From Euryarchaeota archaeon UBA171 (GTDB lineage: Archaea > Thermoplasmatota > Poseidoniia > Poseidoniales > Thalassarchaeaceae): DNA of 13,428 bases. The stretch's first letter is position 1, and each line of letters starts with the position of its first letter. This document shows positions 7,094-13,428 of the stretch, one piece after another. A model generated the notes under the pieces. That model worked only from the letters and a program-made list of their open reading frames with translations, ran no database searches and was not told the origin of the DNA. The position numbers and the translations under genes are program-made. The stretch lies in NCBI GenBank assembly GCA_002497295.1, contig DANO01000004.1, positions 1-13,428 of the forward strand, written 5' to 3'.

Positions 7094-8007
7094 CCGCTCC
7101 TCTCAGTACGTATCATCTCAAGTCTTGAACTAACTTCTTTGGCGAGATTCCAGTATGCAAGACTTCCAGGATGCCTTTCAATCGGCCTCTTGGAGAGAGC
7201 AACCGGCGCACCTTCCAAAGGAGCCTCAGCCACAGCAATACTTCTCGGAATGTAGGTTTCTAGGACTCTGCCGCCAAAATGACGTTTCGCTGCATCAGCC
7301 ACCGTACGCCCGAGATTAGAACCACCTTGAACCATCGTCATGGTTATTCCAAGAAGACCAAGTTTCGGATTGACCGCAGTTTGAACCCTATTCAGGGTAT
7401 CTAGAAGCTGGCCCATGCTTTCCAATGCATAGAACTCTGCTTGTATCGGGATGAGTAACCAATCTGCAGCCGTCAGCGCATTGACAGTCAGTAACCCCAG
7501 GGAAGCAGGCGTGTCTATGACTATCAGATCATAATCATCTATTGCACTCTCCAGGGCGATCCTAAGACGGTGCTCTCTCCCGATTCTCATTGCCAATTCT
7601 ATCTCTATCCCTGAAAGGTCCAAATCCGCAGGGAGTAGAGAAAGACGATCAACGCGATGACCTTTTGGAGGCCCTCTGGGCCGGTCCGGATTCTGACGCC
7701 TCCAAGCCCTACTCATACATTTTGTCAATTCATCTGGCGCCAAAATATACGGGCCAGAATCAATTCTGGACCCATCGATAACCGCTTCAAACAGATTATT
7801 CATAGTGGGTCCAAGAGACCGCTTTTCAACTCCAAAAGTCGTTGCCACGTTTCCTCTAGGGTCAAGATCCACAATCAGAACTTTGTTGGGCGATATTCCC
7901 ATTTCAGAGGAACCTGCTGCAAGCGCAGCACCAAGATTAGTCACCGTAGTGGTCTTACCGCATCCACCTTTGTGATTCACTACAGCGATGACGACAGCAC
8001 GCCCCAT
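7090..8007 (-). CDS. ParA/Soj-type ATPase, orphan
   Basis: A 305-residue ATPase of the ParA/MinD (SIMIBI) class, which dimerises with ATP and moves or positions DNA or protein cargo. The deviant Walker A is KGGCGKTT at 13-20, with signature lysine K13 and P-loop lysine K18. Walker A' is DLDPRGN at 46-52, where the usual Q of DPQ is R50. Walker B is IVIDTPASLG, with D164. The C-terminal ETYIPRSIAVAEAPLEG segment matches the IPRxxxLAEAPxxG element of Soj proteins. Residues about 96-120 form a proline/arginine-rich insertion (RRQNPDRPRGPPKGHR) longer than in typical Soj. There is no amphipathic MinD-type C-terminal helix, so a ParA role on DNA or another scaffold is favoured over a membrane role. 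No ParB or parS is seen. The gene follows the MoxR gene by 36 nt on the same strand, and its stop overlaps that of the convergent coiled-coil gene. Family is certain; cargo is unknown. Confidence 0.92.
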   Translation of the reverse strand: MGRAVVIAVVNHKGGCGKTTTVTNLGAALAAGSSEMGISPNKVLIVDLDPRGNVATTFGVEKRSLGPTMNNLFEAVIDGSRIDSGPYILAPDELTKCMSRAWRRQNPDRPRGPPKGHRVDRLSLLPADLDLSGIEIELAMRIGREHRLRIALESAIDDYDLIVIDTPASLGLLTVNALTAADWLLIPIQAEFYALESMGQLLDTLNRVQTAVNPKLGLLGITMTMVQGGSNLGRTVADAAKRHFGGRVLETYIPRSIAVAEAPLEGAPVALSKRPIERHPGSLAYWNLAKEVSSRLEMIRTERSG

Positions 8008-8043
8008 GCAACTGCCCGGGAGCCGACGATGGATGGTACTTGC

Positions 8044-9027
8044 TCATTGTACGACTGGAACTGGGACTTCTGAAATCACCTTTCGAACAATGTGTTCGCC
8101 AGTTATGCCCCTTATTTTTGACTCAGGCTTCAAGACAATTCTGTGACTCACAACATCAAGCGCCACACGCTTGACATCATCAGGTATCACGTAGTCCCTG
8201 CCGTCAATCGCAGCACTTGCTCGCGCCGTCTTGAACAGAGACTGACTCGCTCTGGGAGACGCGCCAGTCACGACACGGTGATCTTCACGAGTCCTCTGAA
8301 CAAGCTCTACAATGTACGTCAAGATGGCTGCATCGACATGGACTGTCTCCAGCGCCTTCTGCATGGCGACAACCTTCTTTGGACTCGTAATCTGTTGAAC
8401 ATCATGTTCGTCCTTCCCCCTGAGCTTTCTACGCTGCAATATCGACTTCTCTTCCTGTCTGTCTGGGTATCCCATTGACATCTTCATCAGGAAGCGGTCC
8501 ATCTGAGCTTCAGGGAGGGGATACGTCCCCTCCTGTTCTATCGGGTTCTGGGTGGCAATCGTGATGAATGGTGCTGGAAGTTTGTGGGTGATCCCCTCAA
8601 TCGTGACTTGCTTCTCTTCCATGGCCTCAAGCAGCGCCGCCTGAGTTTTCGGTGGAGCTCTGTTAATTTCATCTGCTAGAAGCACATTGGTGAACAATGG
8701 ACCCGGTCGAAGCTTGAATTCACCCGCCTGTTGATCGTACATGTATGTCCCCATGATGTCCGCGGGAAGGAGGTCTGGTGTGAATTGAACACGCTTGAAT
8801 TTACATCCAAGAGCTGTAGCATATGTGTTGGCCATCAATGTCTTTGCAAGTCCGGGGAAATCCTCTAAGAGCATATTTCCATTGGATAGAATCCCTACAG
8901 CGATCTTTCGAAGATTCTCTTCCTTCCCGATTATGACTTTAGCCACCTCACCCATTAGGTTGTTGGAGATCATTGAGACAGTTTGAATGAGCTCTCTCGA
9001 ACTCGGGTCGCTTGCAGCCATCGCCAT
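8044..9027 (-). CDS. MoxR-family AAA+ ATPase
   Basis: A 327-residue AAA+ ATPase of the MoxR/RavA clade, thought to act as a chaperone in maturing protein complexes. The Walker A segment is EDFPGLAKT (55-63), the Walker B is VLLADEINRA (D119-E120), and the MoxR-typical ATQNPIEQEGTYPLPEAQMDRF sensor-1 segment follows in shortened form as seen in the translation. The C-terminal lid contains SPRASQSLFKTARASAAIDGRDYVIPDDV, characteristic of the family, here cited only for its SPRA and VIPDDV landmarks. Length is normal. The start is the ATG at 9027; an in-frame ATG at 9021 is an alternative. TTTAAT at about 9060-9065 on the minus strand could be a TATA element. MoxR genes usually sit beside DUF58 and von Willebrand factor A genes; here the neighbours are infB (67 nt upstream) and parA (36 nt downstream). 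Confidence 0.93.
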   Translation of the reverse strand: MAMAASDPSSRELIQTVSMISNNLMGEVAKVIIGKEENLRKIAVGILSNGNMLLEDFPGLAKTLMANTYATALGCKFKRVQFTPDLLPADIMGTYMYDQQAGEFKLRPGPLFTNVLLADEINRAPPKTQAALLEAMEEKQVTIEGITHKLPAPFITIATQNPIEQEGTYPLPEAQMDRFLMKMSMGYPDRQEEKSILQRRKLRGKDEHDVQQITSPKKVVAMQKALETVHVDAAILTYIVELVQRTREDHRVVTGASPRASQSLFKTARASAAIDGRDYVIPDDVKRVALDVVSHRIVLKPESKIRGITGEHIVRKVISEVPVPVVQ

Positions 9028-9094
9028 GGTGAACTCGACCCGTATTCTATTGATTGCGCATTAAAGGGTTGGGGGGCTATGGGAGCGACTTGAT

Positions 9095-10873
9095 TCAACG
9101 TCCCCAGAAATGATCATCTCGCCGATGAATTTCCAGTAACTCACCAAGAATCTCGCTTTCGATGGCATTGAGGCTCATTTTCCTTAGACGCTTGGCATGT
9201 GACTCCGGCACATCCACCAGAAGAACATCCTCCTCCTCAATCTGACGTCCGACGACCACGCCATCGATAGCAACCGCGACCTCGTCTCCTTGTTTCGCTT
9301 CCTTCATGCTGTCCTCACCGCTGCGAATGGATTTGATTTGACCAACGGAAGAACCGTCTTTGAGGAGACGCTGGCCTATGTGTATGCGCCCTCCAAGCAC
9401 ACGGACCCCAACAACTGCCGGTTTACTTACCCTGAAGGTATGGTCGGGAAGGAGGAGAATTCTTCCCGGATAGACGATTTTCTCTCGTGATTCCTCTTCT
9501 AATTCTGCGGTTCTGCTCTCTACCCAGCGTTCCCGCTCATCTAGAATATGGTAGATGATGTCAGAGCATATCACTTTCAGACCACTGTCCGAGGAGTCGA
9601 TTTCATTTTGCGCATCGGATAAGACGCTCGTCGAGAAACCAAGTATGAGTCTGTGAAGAGGGTCCGATGACGTCTCAGCACCTCTGATGTCCCGCCTCCC
9701 GACCTTTCCGATCGAAGCAGATCGTATTGGCACATCTATCTCCTTGAGCTCCATCGCCAGAGCTTCAAGACCACCAACGGTATCCGCTTTGATGCAAACG
9801 CCTTCTTCCTCCAAGTCGATACTTAATCTGGATTCCTCCGATGCGAGTTCGAGGGCCTTTTTCTGCTCACCAGCATTCCTCACCACTCGCAACGTCGTTC
9901 CTGCAAGGACCCCGTCCAGATCGGGAGCTGAAAGCTTGAGACCAGAGGCCGCACTTGCAGATTCCGTGTCATTCCAACGATCACCGGCATCTCTCATTTC
10001 TGCCATGCCTCTAGGTTTGAAGAGCCCTCGGACCGTTGTGGCAACTCCTCCTTCTGAGGTAACCAGGACAATCTCGTCCCCCTTTGCGATCGATCCGCGA
10101 TGCAGGATAACATCTAGCGTCTTACCGAGTCCACGCTCCTCTTTCATCTCAAGGACGGTACCTTCTCCTGCACCCTCTATGTCGGTGAGCTGCTCGGCGA
10201 GATACCGCTCCGCCAGTCCGATGACAACAGCGAGAAGATCCTGTATGCCCTCTCCCTCTTTTGCAGATACGGGGACCAACGCTATTTCCTTCGTGAAGTC
10301 CTTGATTCGATCATATCTGTCGAGATTGAACCCATGCTCCCCGAATCCGCCAACGAGATTCCAAAAGGACTCGTCGAAATAACCCATTGTATCCTTCGTC
10401 TGATTCCTCATGGCCAGAGCCATGGGACGGCCATCCTCGCTCTTCCATCCGTGTATGCGATCTACCTTGTTCCCAGCAACTACGAATGGCGTCTTGGCCT
10501 TCTTTAAGATCCTTATACTCTCTATTGTCTGTGGCCTAAGCCCCTCTTTGAGATCGATCACGAGAATGGCGATATCGGCGAGTGAGCCGCCTCTGTTCCT
10601 GAGTGTGGAGAAGGAGTGATGCCCGGGCGTATCTATGAAAAGAAGTCCGGGCGAATCAAATGACTTCCCCCCGAGAAGTGGGCCACATAGCTCATTCAGT
10701 AGATTCGAAGGAACCTCGGTTGCTCCTATGTGCTGGGTAATTCCCCCAGCTTCCCTGTCCATCACAGAGGCTTGACGCTGGGATCCGAGTGAGCGTATGT
10801 GGTCTAAGAGACTCGTCTTCCCATGGTCAACATGACCAAGAACCGCGACGATGGGTTGTCTTCGTTCTAACAT
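9095..10873 (-). CDS. infB: Translation initiation factor aIF5B (archaeal IF2)
   Basis: This 592-residue GTPase promotes initiator tRNA placement and ribosomal subunit joining. The G domain lies at the N-terminus: G1 GHVDHGKT at 13-20, switch-I region GGITQHIGA at 43-51, G3 DTPGH at 81-85 with the catalytic His85, G4 NKVD at 135-138, and G5 SAK at 203-205. Domains II-IV follow, ending in the IHRRDDHFWGR-type tail that in archaeal/eukaryal IF5B forms the C-terminal helices contacting IF1A. The length matches archaeal aIF5B, without the long N-terminal extensions of bacterial or eukaryotic forms, and no intein interrupts the G domain. The ATG at 10873 is the natural start; GGTG lies 2 nt before it. 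It follows ndk by 39 nt, a pairing conserved in many archaea, so co-transcription is likely. Confidence 0.97.
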   Translation of the reverse strand: MLERRQPIVAVLGHVDHGKTSLLDHIRSLGSQRQASVMDREAGGITQHIGATEVPSNLLNELCGPLLGGKSFDSPGLLFIDTPGHHSFSTLRNRGGSLADIAILVIDLKEGLRPQTIESIRILKKAKTPFVVAGNKVDRIHGWKSEDGRPMALAMRNQTKDTMGYFDESFWNLVGGFGEHGFNLDRYDRIKDFTKEIALVPVSAKEGEGIQDLLAVVIGLAERYLAEQLTDIEGAGEGTVLEMKEERGLGKTLDVILHRGSIAKGDEIVLVTSEGGVATTVRGLFKPRGMAEMRDAGDRWNDTESASAASGLKLSAPDLDGVLAGTTLRVVRNAGEQKKALELASEESRLSIDLEEEGVCIKADTVGGLEALAMELKEIDVPIRSASIGKVGRRDIRGAETSSDPLHRLILGFSTSVLSDAQNEIDSSDSGLKVICSDIIYHILDERERWVESRTAELEEESREKIVYPGRILLLPDHTFRVSKPAVVGVRVLGGRIHIGQRLLKDGSSVGQIKSIRSGEDSMKEAKQGDEVAVAIDGVVVGRQIEEEDVLLVDVPESHAKRLRKMSLNAIESEILGELLEIHRRDDHFWGR

Positions 10874-10912
10874 AACACCATCTCATGTTATTTCCTCTGC
10901 TAGGTAGAATGA

Positions 10913-11368
10913 TCACTCGTAGATGTGCCTCTCCGCGTCTCGAGCCCAGTCTACAAGACCATCAGGGAACCAAAGACCAAGTTCGAACTCGGCAGTATCT
11001 TCACCATCGGAGCCGTGAATTACATTGTGCCCTATGTCCATGGCAAGATCACCCCTAATTGTACCTGGAGCAGCTACACGGCCGTCCGTCGGACCGATGA
11101 TGTTCCTAGCGACGCTGATAGCATCCACACCGGTCCATGCCATTGCCACAACCGGCCCGGAAGTGATGAATTCGATAAGCCCGGCATAGAATGGTCGTTC
11201 TTTGTGCACGGCGTAGTGCGTCTCTGCGAGCTCCATGCTGGGGATGAGCTGTCTTAGCCCAACTAGACGCAGCCCCTTGGTCTCAAACCTTCCGATTATA
11301 TCCGCAACTAGGCCTCTCTGAACACCATCAGGCTTGATCATGATGAAGGTTGTCTGCATGTCTCCCAT
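10913..11368 (-). CDS. ndk: Nucleoside diphosphate kinase
   Basis: A 151-residue cytoplasmic enzyme that moves the gamma-phosphate from an NTP to an NDP through a phosphohistidine. The fold is recognised from TTFIMIKPDGVQRGLV at the N-terminus, HKERPFYAGLIEFITSGPVV in the middle, and the active-site segment NVIHGSD with H118 as the phosphorylated residue. R88, T94 and R105 occupy the usual nucleotide-contact positions. The protein has the normal length for the family. The ATG at 11368 is used; an in-frame ATG at 11359 is an alternative, since both give intact folds. An AT-rich TTGAAATAG lies about 26 nt before the 11368 start, consistent with a leaderless promoter. In many archaea ndk sits between the L24e gene and infB; only the infB side is kept here. 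Confidence 0.96.
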   Translation of the reverse strand: MGDMQTTFIMIKPDGVQRGLVADIIGRFETKGLRLVGLRQLIPSMELAETHYAVHKERPFYAGLIEFITSGPVVAMAWTGVDAISVARNIIGPTDGRVAAPGTIRGDLAMDIGHNVIHGSDGEDTAEFELGLWFPDGLVDWARDAERHIYE

Positions 11369-11389
11369 GCCTCGACCGACTCCACATTC

Positions 11390-11399
11390 CTATTTCAAC
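11390..11399 (-). promoter_or_regulatory. Possible TATA box of ndk
   Basis: On the minus strand the 11369-11455 gap contains GTTGAAATAG centred about 26 nt before the ndk ATG at 11368. The spacing fits a leaderless archaeal transcript, but the consensus match is weak. Confidence 0.3.
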
Positions 11400-11455
11400 G
11401 CAAAGCACGCTGAAAATGGATTTGAATATGATTCGTATGATCTAATCCAGACGTG

Positions 11456-11845
11456 TTAGTATACAAGTTGCACATCAGAAGCAGCGCTAAGCTCGATAAC
11501 GCCGGGAGGACCACTCCACTTGATCCTATCATCGGGCACGATTAGGGCACCGTCACCCTCGCTGTGGCCAAGGGTTGCCTTGACGGAGGCGAAGGAGCAG
11601 TAGAGCGTCGCCTTATCGGTAATTACATCCATCATTTCAGAGACCGCGGAGGATCCCGGCCCCATCTCCTCGTCTAGGTCCCGGATGTACCCTGGGTCCA
11701 ATAGCCTGGTTCCCGCGGCGGCGAAGAACACGCTGACCCCATGCCCCTCAGTGATCGCTCTGGCAGCGCATGCGATGCCCACGATCGTCTTGATAGTGTC
11801 ATTCTTCGGCTCTGATACGAACTTCACGAAATACTTCCTGCTCAT
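11456..11845 (-). CDS. DsrE/DsrF-like small protein
   Basis: A 129-residue single-domain protein resembling the DsrE/DsrF/TusD-like fold. It has an N-terminal strand (KYFVKFVSEPK), a helix starting NDTIKTIVGIACAARAITEG, the strand VSVFFAAAGTRLL, and a late Cys segment TLYCSFASVKATLG with C83. A second cysteine, C26, sits in the first helix. In this superfamily a conserved cysteine carries persulfide or takes part in redox chemistry; whether C83 does so here is inferred. The protein has no signal peptide or membrane span. The start is the ATG at 11845, with the TATA-like ATTATTCAAATA about 28 nt upstream. It lies 39 nt after the nitroreductase gene on the same strand, suggesting a possible redox-related pair, and 87 nt before ndk. 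No DsrF/DsrH/TusE partners are present, so a dissimilatory sulfur role is not supported. Confidence 0.75.
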   Translation of the reverse strand: MSRKYFVKFVSEPKNDTIKTIVGIACAARAITEGHGVSVFFAAAGTRLLDPGYIRDLDEEMGPGSSAVSEMMDVITDKATLYCSFASVKATLGHSEGDGALIVPDDRIKWSGPPGVIELSAASDVQLVY

Positions 11846-11867
11846 GACTCTATGGACCGAAAGACGG

Positions 11868-11879
11868 TATTTGAATAAT
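11868..11879 (-). promoter_or_regulatory. TATA-like box of the DsrE-like gene
   Basis: The minus strand reads ATTATTCAAATA here, centred about 28 nt before the ATG at 11845. The position suits a leaderless archaeal promoter. It lies at the end of the 39-nt gap and touches the last bases of the upstream region, so read-through from the nitroreductase gene is also possible. Confidence 0.45.
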
Positions 11880-11884
11880 GTACT

Positions 11885-12607
11885 TCAGCGTTTCAGTGGA
11901 GGGATTATCTCTGATGGAGGTATCCTGTTGGCTCCAAATTCATTTATCGAGTCCTGACTGGGGTACCCGACGCAGATACCACAAAGAAGCGAGTAATTCT
12001 TGCTGATTTCAAACTCCTCCCGCACTGCATCTTCCCAAACTGCAACAGCCCCTTGCGGACAGGTGCCCAGACCCTTGGAATGAGCTGAAAGGATTAGATT
12101 CTGCATGAAGAGGCCTGCATCAGAGGCTGCGAATTTCCCGAGACTCTTGTGGGTGAACAAGAATAGCTCCACGGGAGCGCCGAAGAATTCGTAATTCCTC
12201 GCCCAGAATCCATCCCTGGCTTCCTTGTCCTCCCTCTCAATCTCCATGTGAGCATACAGATCCTTTCCGATTTTCCTAGATCTAGGAAGCAAATCCTTGT
12301 GATACTTCTTCACTACCAACCAATTGCTCGTCGGGAAACCATAGCGTCTGAAAATCGAACCAATCTTCCTGAAAATCCCACTACCACGGAAATCCTTGAC
12401 AGCATTCCACCGTCTTAGGAACTCTTCAGATAGGCGGTCTCGTACCTCCCCAGTGGCTATGGCCACCACGAACGGGCGTGTGTTGCTCCAACTTGGTGCA
12501 GTGAGGCCATCTTCGATTATCTGCTCGATCATTTCCATAGGGACGGGCTCTGGGAGAAAGTCTCGAGTGGACCTTCTAGATGCAAGAAATGTGCTGAAGT
12601 CGTCCAT
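11885..12607 (-). CDS. Nitroreductase-family FMN oxidoreductase
   Basis: A 240-residue flavoprotein of the nitroreductase superfamily, which uses NAD(P)H through FMN to reduce varied substrates. The N-terminal RRSTRDF motif (residues 11-17) is the FMN phosphate-binding signature, and APSWSNTRPF supplies further flavin contacts. The late segment GLGTCPQGAV...YSLLCGICVGYPSQD is the typical second FMN-binding part and dimer interface; its two cysteines are uncommon but not diagnostic. An expanded middle section, residues about 65-135, is rich in basic and aromatic residues and probably forms the variable substrate lid. The start is chosen at 12607 rather than 12613 because AGGAGG at 12616-12621 lies 8 nt from the former but only 2 nt from the latter. 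The substrate cannot be told from sequence. Confidence 0.9.
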   Translation of the reverse strand: MDDFSTFLASRRSTRDFLPEPVPMEMIEQIIEDGLTAPSWSNTRPFVVAIATGEVRDRLSEEFLRRWNAVKDFRGSGIFRKIGSIFRRYGFPTSNWLVVKKYHKDLLPRSRKIGKDLYAHMEIEREDKEARDGFWARNYEFFGAPVELFLFTHKSLGKFAASDAGLFMQNLILSAHSKGLGTCPQGAVAVWEDAVREEFEISKNYSLLCGICVGYPSQDSINEFGANRIPPSEIIPPLKR

Positions 12608-12615
12608 CGTCATAT

Positions 12616-12621
12616 CCTCCT
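12616..12621 (-). promoter_or_regulatory. Strong Shine-Dalgarno site of the nitroreductase gene
   Basis: A perfect AGGAGG on the minus strand, 8 nt before the ATG at 12607 and 2 nt before an in-frame ATG at 12613. The spacing decides for the downstream start. Its presence shows that this gene has a leader, unlike several neighbours whose promoters look leaderless. Confidence 0.7.
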
Positions 12622-12713
12622 GTGTCCGACGAGTTAAGATATCAATTAATCAAGTTGGTCTTAGAAAGGTCATCTACCATAAATCAAATCATCGAAGATA
12701 ACAAACAAGGAGC

Positions 12714-12723
12714 ATAAAAATAT
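12714..12723 (+). promoter_or_regulatory. TATA box of the fasciclin gene
   Basis: ATAAAAATAT, preceded by the purine-rich AAGGAG that could act as a BRE, is the clearest TATA-type element in the window. Transcription would begin about 25-30 nt downstream, near 12745, leaving a leader of roughly 75 nt before the ATG at 12820. The rest of the 12608-12819 region is AT-rich divergent promoter sequence in which no RNA gene or small ORF was recognised. Confidence 0.55.
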
Positions 12724-12810
12724 CACTTAGCGATGCATTCTCTTGGATAACAAAATGCTAATTCTGACAATCAAGGAAAATACAGCCATTCAATAGGTTC
12801 CCCTCTGCGA

Positions 12811-12815
12811 AGGTG
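12811..12815 (+). promoter_or_regulatory. Shine-Dalgarno site of the fasciclin gene
   Basis: AGGTG, complementary to the usual archaeal 16S 3' end, ends 4 nt before the ATG at 12820 and supports that start. Confidence 0.5.
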
Positions 12816-12819
12816 CCCC

Positions 12820-13428
12820 ATGAACAAGCCAATACTAGCCTTACTCATTACCGCAAGCCTCCTCATTTCGCCAGTCGTAGCGGCCGATGAGAACATGGAC
12901 ATACCCGCTAAAGCCCAGGCTACCGGATCTCACGACATTCTCGTAGACGCTCTGATACACGCGGGACTGGTTGGTGCCCTACAGCAAGAGGGGCCATACA
13001 CGGTCTTTGCACCCACCGACGATGCGTTTGCCGCCGCAGGAATCGACCTGTCTACATTTGACACAGAAGAAGAAAACTCAACCCTGAGTGACATCCTCCT
13101 GTACCACGTAGTCTTTGCCTCAGTCACCGCCTCTGATGTGACCGATGGAATGACAGCACAAGCGCTCAACGGGGACGACCTCTCCTTCACAGTGACAAAC
13201 GGGGACGTCATGGTCAACGATGCAAACGTGACCACTGCGGATGTAACTGCATCCAACGGAGTCATCCACGTCATTGACAAGGTGCTCATGCCGCCCGCAG
13301 GCATCACTGAAGCGGACGGGGACATATGCTACAACACACACACCCATGCAATCTCCGCCGGGGCATCCTTCGAGGAGTGCACGTCCTACGCCTACTACGT
13401 CAACGCTAATTTCGGAGGAAGCTCATTC
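12820..13428 (+). CDS. Secreted fasciclin (FAS1) domain protein, 3' end missing
   Basis: The frame is open from the ATG at 12820 to the window edge (203 codons, no stop), so the gene continues beyond it. A typical signal peptide is seen: short basic start (MNK), hydrophobic core to about residue 18, and likely cleavage after VVA or VVAA at 21-22. A single FAS1 domain covers about residues 36-159, with the H1 element YTVFAPTDDAF at 60-70, the YH pair at 95-96, and the H2 element SNGVIHVIDKVLMPP at 145-159. FAS1 domains act in extracellular adhesion or matrix interaction. After the domain comes a Cys-containing segment (C170 and C187, with CYNTHTH and EECTSYAYY) that looks like the beginning of another small extracellular module. 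The start is supported by AGGTG and by the TATA box upstream. The gene diverges from the nitroreductase gene. Confidence 0.9.
   Translation, partial: MNKPILALLITASLLISPVVAADENMDIPAKAQATGSHDILVDALIHAGLVGALQQEGPYTVFAPTDDAFAAAGIDLSTFDTEEENSTLSDILLYHVVFASVTASDVTDGMTAQALNGDDLSFTVTNGDVMVNDANVTTADVTASNGVIHVIDKVLMPPAGITEADGDICYNTHTHAISAGASFEECTSYAYYVNANFGGSSF

Noticed and set aside
9687..10382. Plus-strand 231-residue frame inside infB
   Set aside because: Antisense to conserved aIF5B domains and Ser/Pro-rich without motifs; the infB reading is certain.
10925..11257. Plus-strand 110-residue frame inside ndk
   Set aside because: Antisense to the full-length ndk gene, which has an intact active site.
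12608..12819. Possible tRNA or small RNA in the longest intergenic region
   Set aside because: No cloverleaf, T-loop sequence or strong hairpin was found by eye; the region is AT-rich promoter sequence.
12930..13325. Minus-strand 131-residue frame at the right edge
   Set aside because: It is antisense to the signal-peptide-bearing FAS1 protein, whose frame is supported by domain motifs, TATA box and Shine-Dalgarno.

Overview
The window looks like a piece of an archaeal chromosome, most likely a marine Thermoplasmatota such as Marine Group II/Poseidoniales. The pointers are the archaeal/eukaryal translation factor aIF5B next to ndk, a Pus7/TruD-type pseudouridine synthase, a Thermoplasma-type phosphoglycolate phosphatase, and frequent AGA/AGG and ATA codons. 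TATA-like boxes sit about 25-28 nt before several start codons, as in leaderless transcripts. Secreted proteins with Asp-rich thrombospondin type-3 repeats or fasciclin domains fit the same group. The placement is an inference from gene content; no rRNA or other phylogenetic marker was compared.

Left part (1-6046). A truncated gene encodes the C-terminal part of a surface-anchored, Asp-rich, probably calcium-binding repeat protein, followed after 16 nt by truD. A HAD phosphatase on the minus strand converges on truD and diverges from a large plus-strand P1B heavy-metal ATPase. The ATPase is followed after 22 nt by a small protein with three tandem Cys4 zinc ribbons, probably in the same transcript.

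Middle (6047-9094). A 348-residue, cysteine-free, extremely charged coiled-coil protein on the plus strand meets an orphan ParA/Soj-type ATPase on the minus strand, and their stop codons overlap. Upstream of parA on the minus strand lies a MoxR-type AAA+ ATPase. No ParB, DUF58 or VWA partner gene lies in the window.

Right part (9095-13428). Reading down the minus strand are a nitroreductase, a DsrE-like small protein, nucleoside diphosphate kinase and aIF5B, and then the MoxR and ParA genes, all in one direction with gaps of 36-87 nt. The ndk-infB pair is an old archaeal neighbourhood, but the ribosomal protein genes that often precede it are absent. A 206-212 nt divergent intergenic region, with a clear TATA box, separates the nitroreductase from a secreted fasciclin-domain protein that runs off the right edge.

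Most genes are recognisable housekeeping or membrane genes. The parts that stand out are the P1B ATPase with a mixed metal-site signature, the coiled-coil/ParA/MoxR cluster without canonical partners, and the triple zinc-ribbon protein. No tRNA, rRNA, CRISPR array, insertion sequence or integrase was seen. No gene-free stretch exceeds 300 bases.
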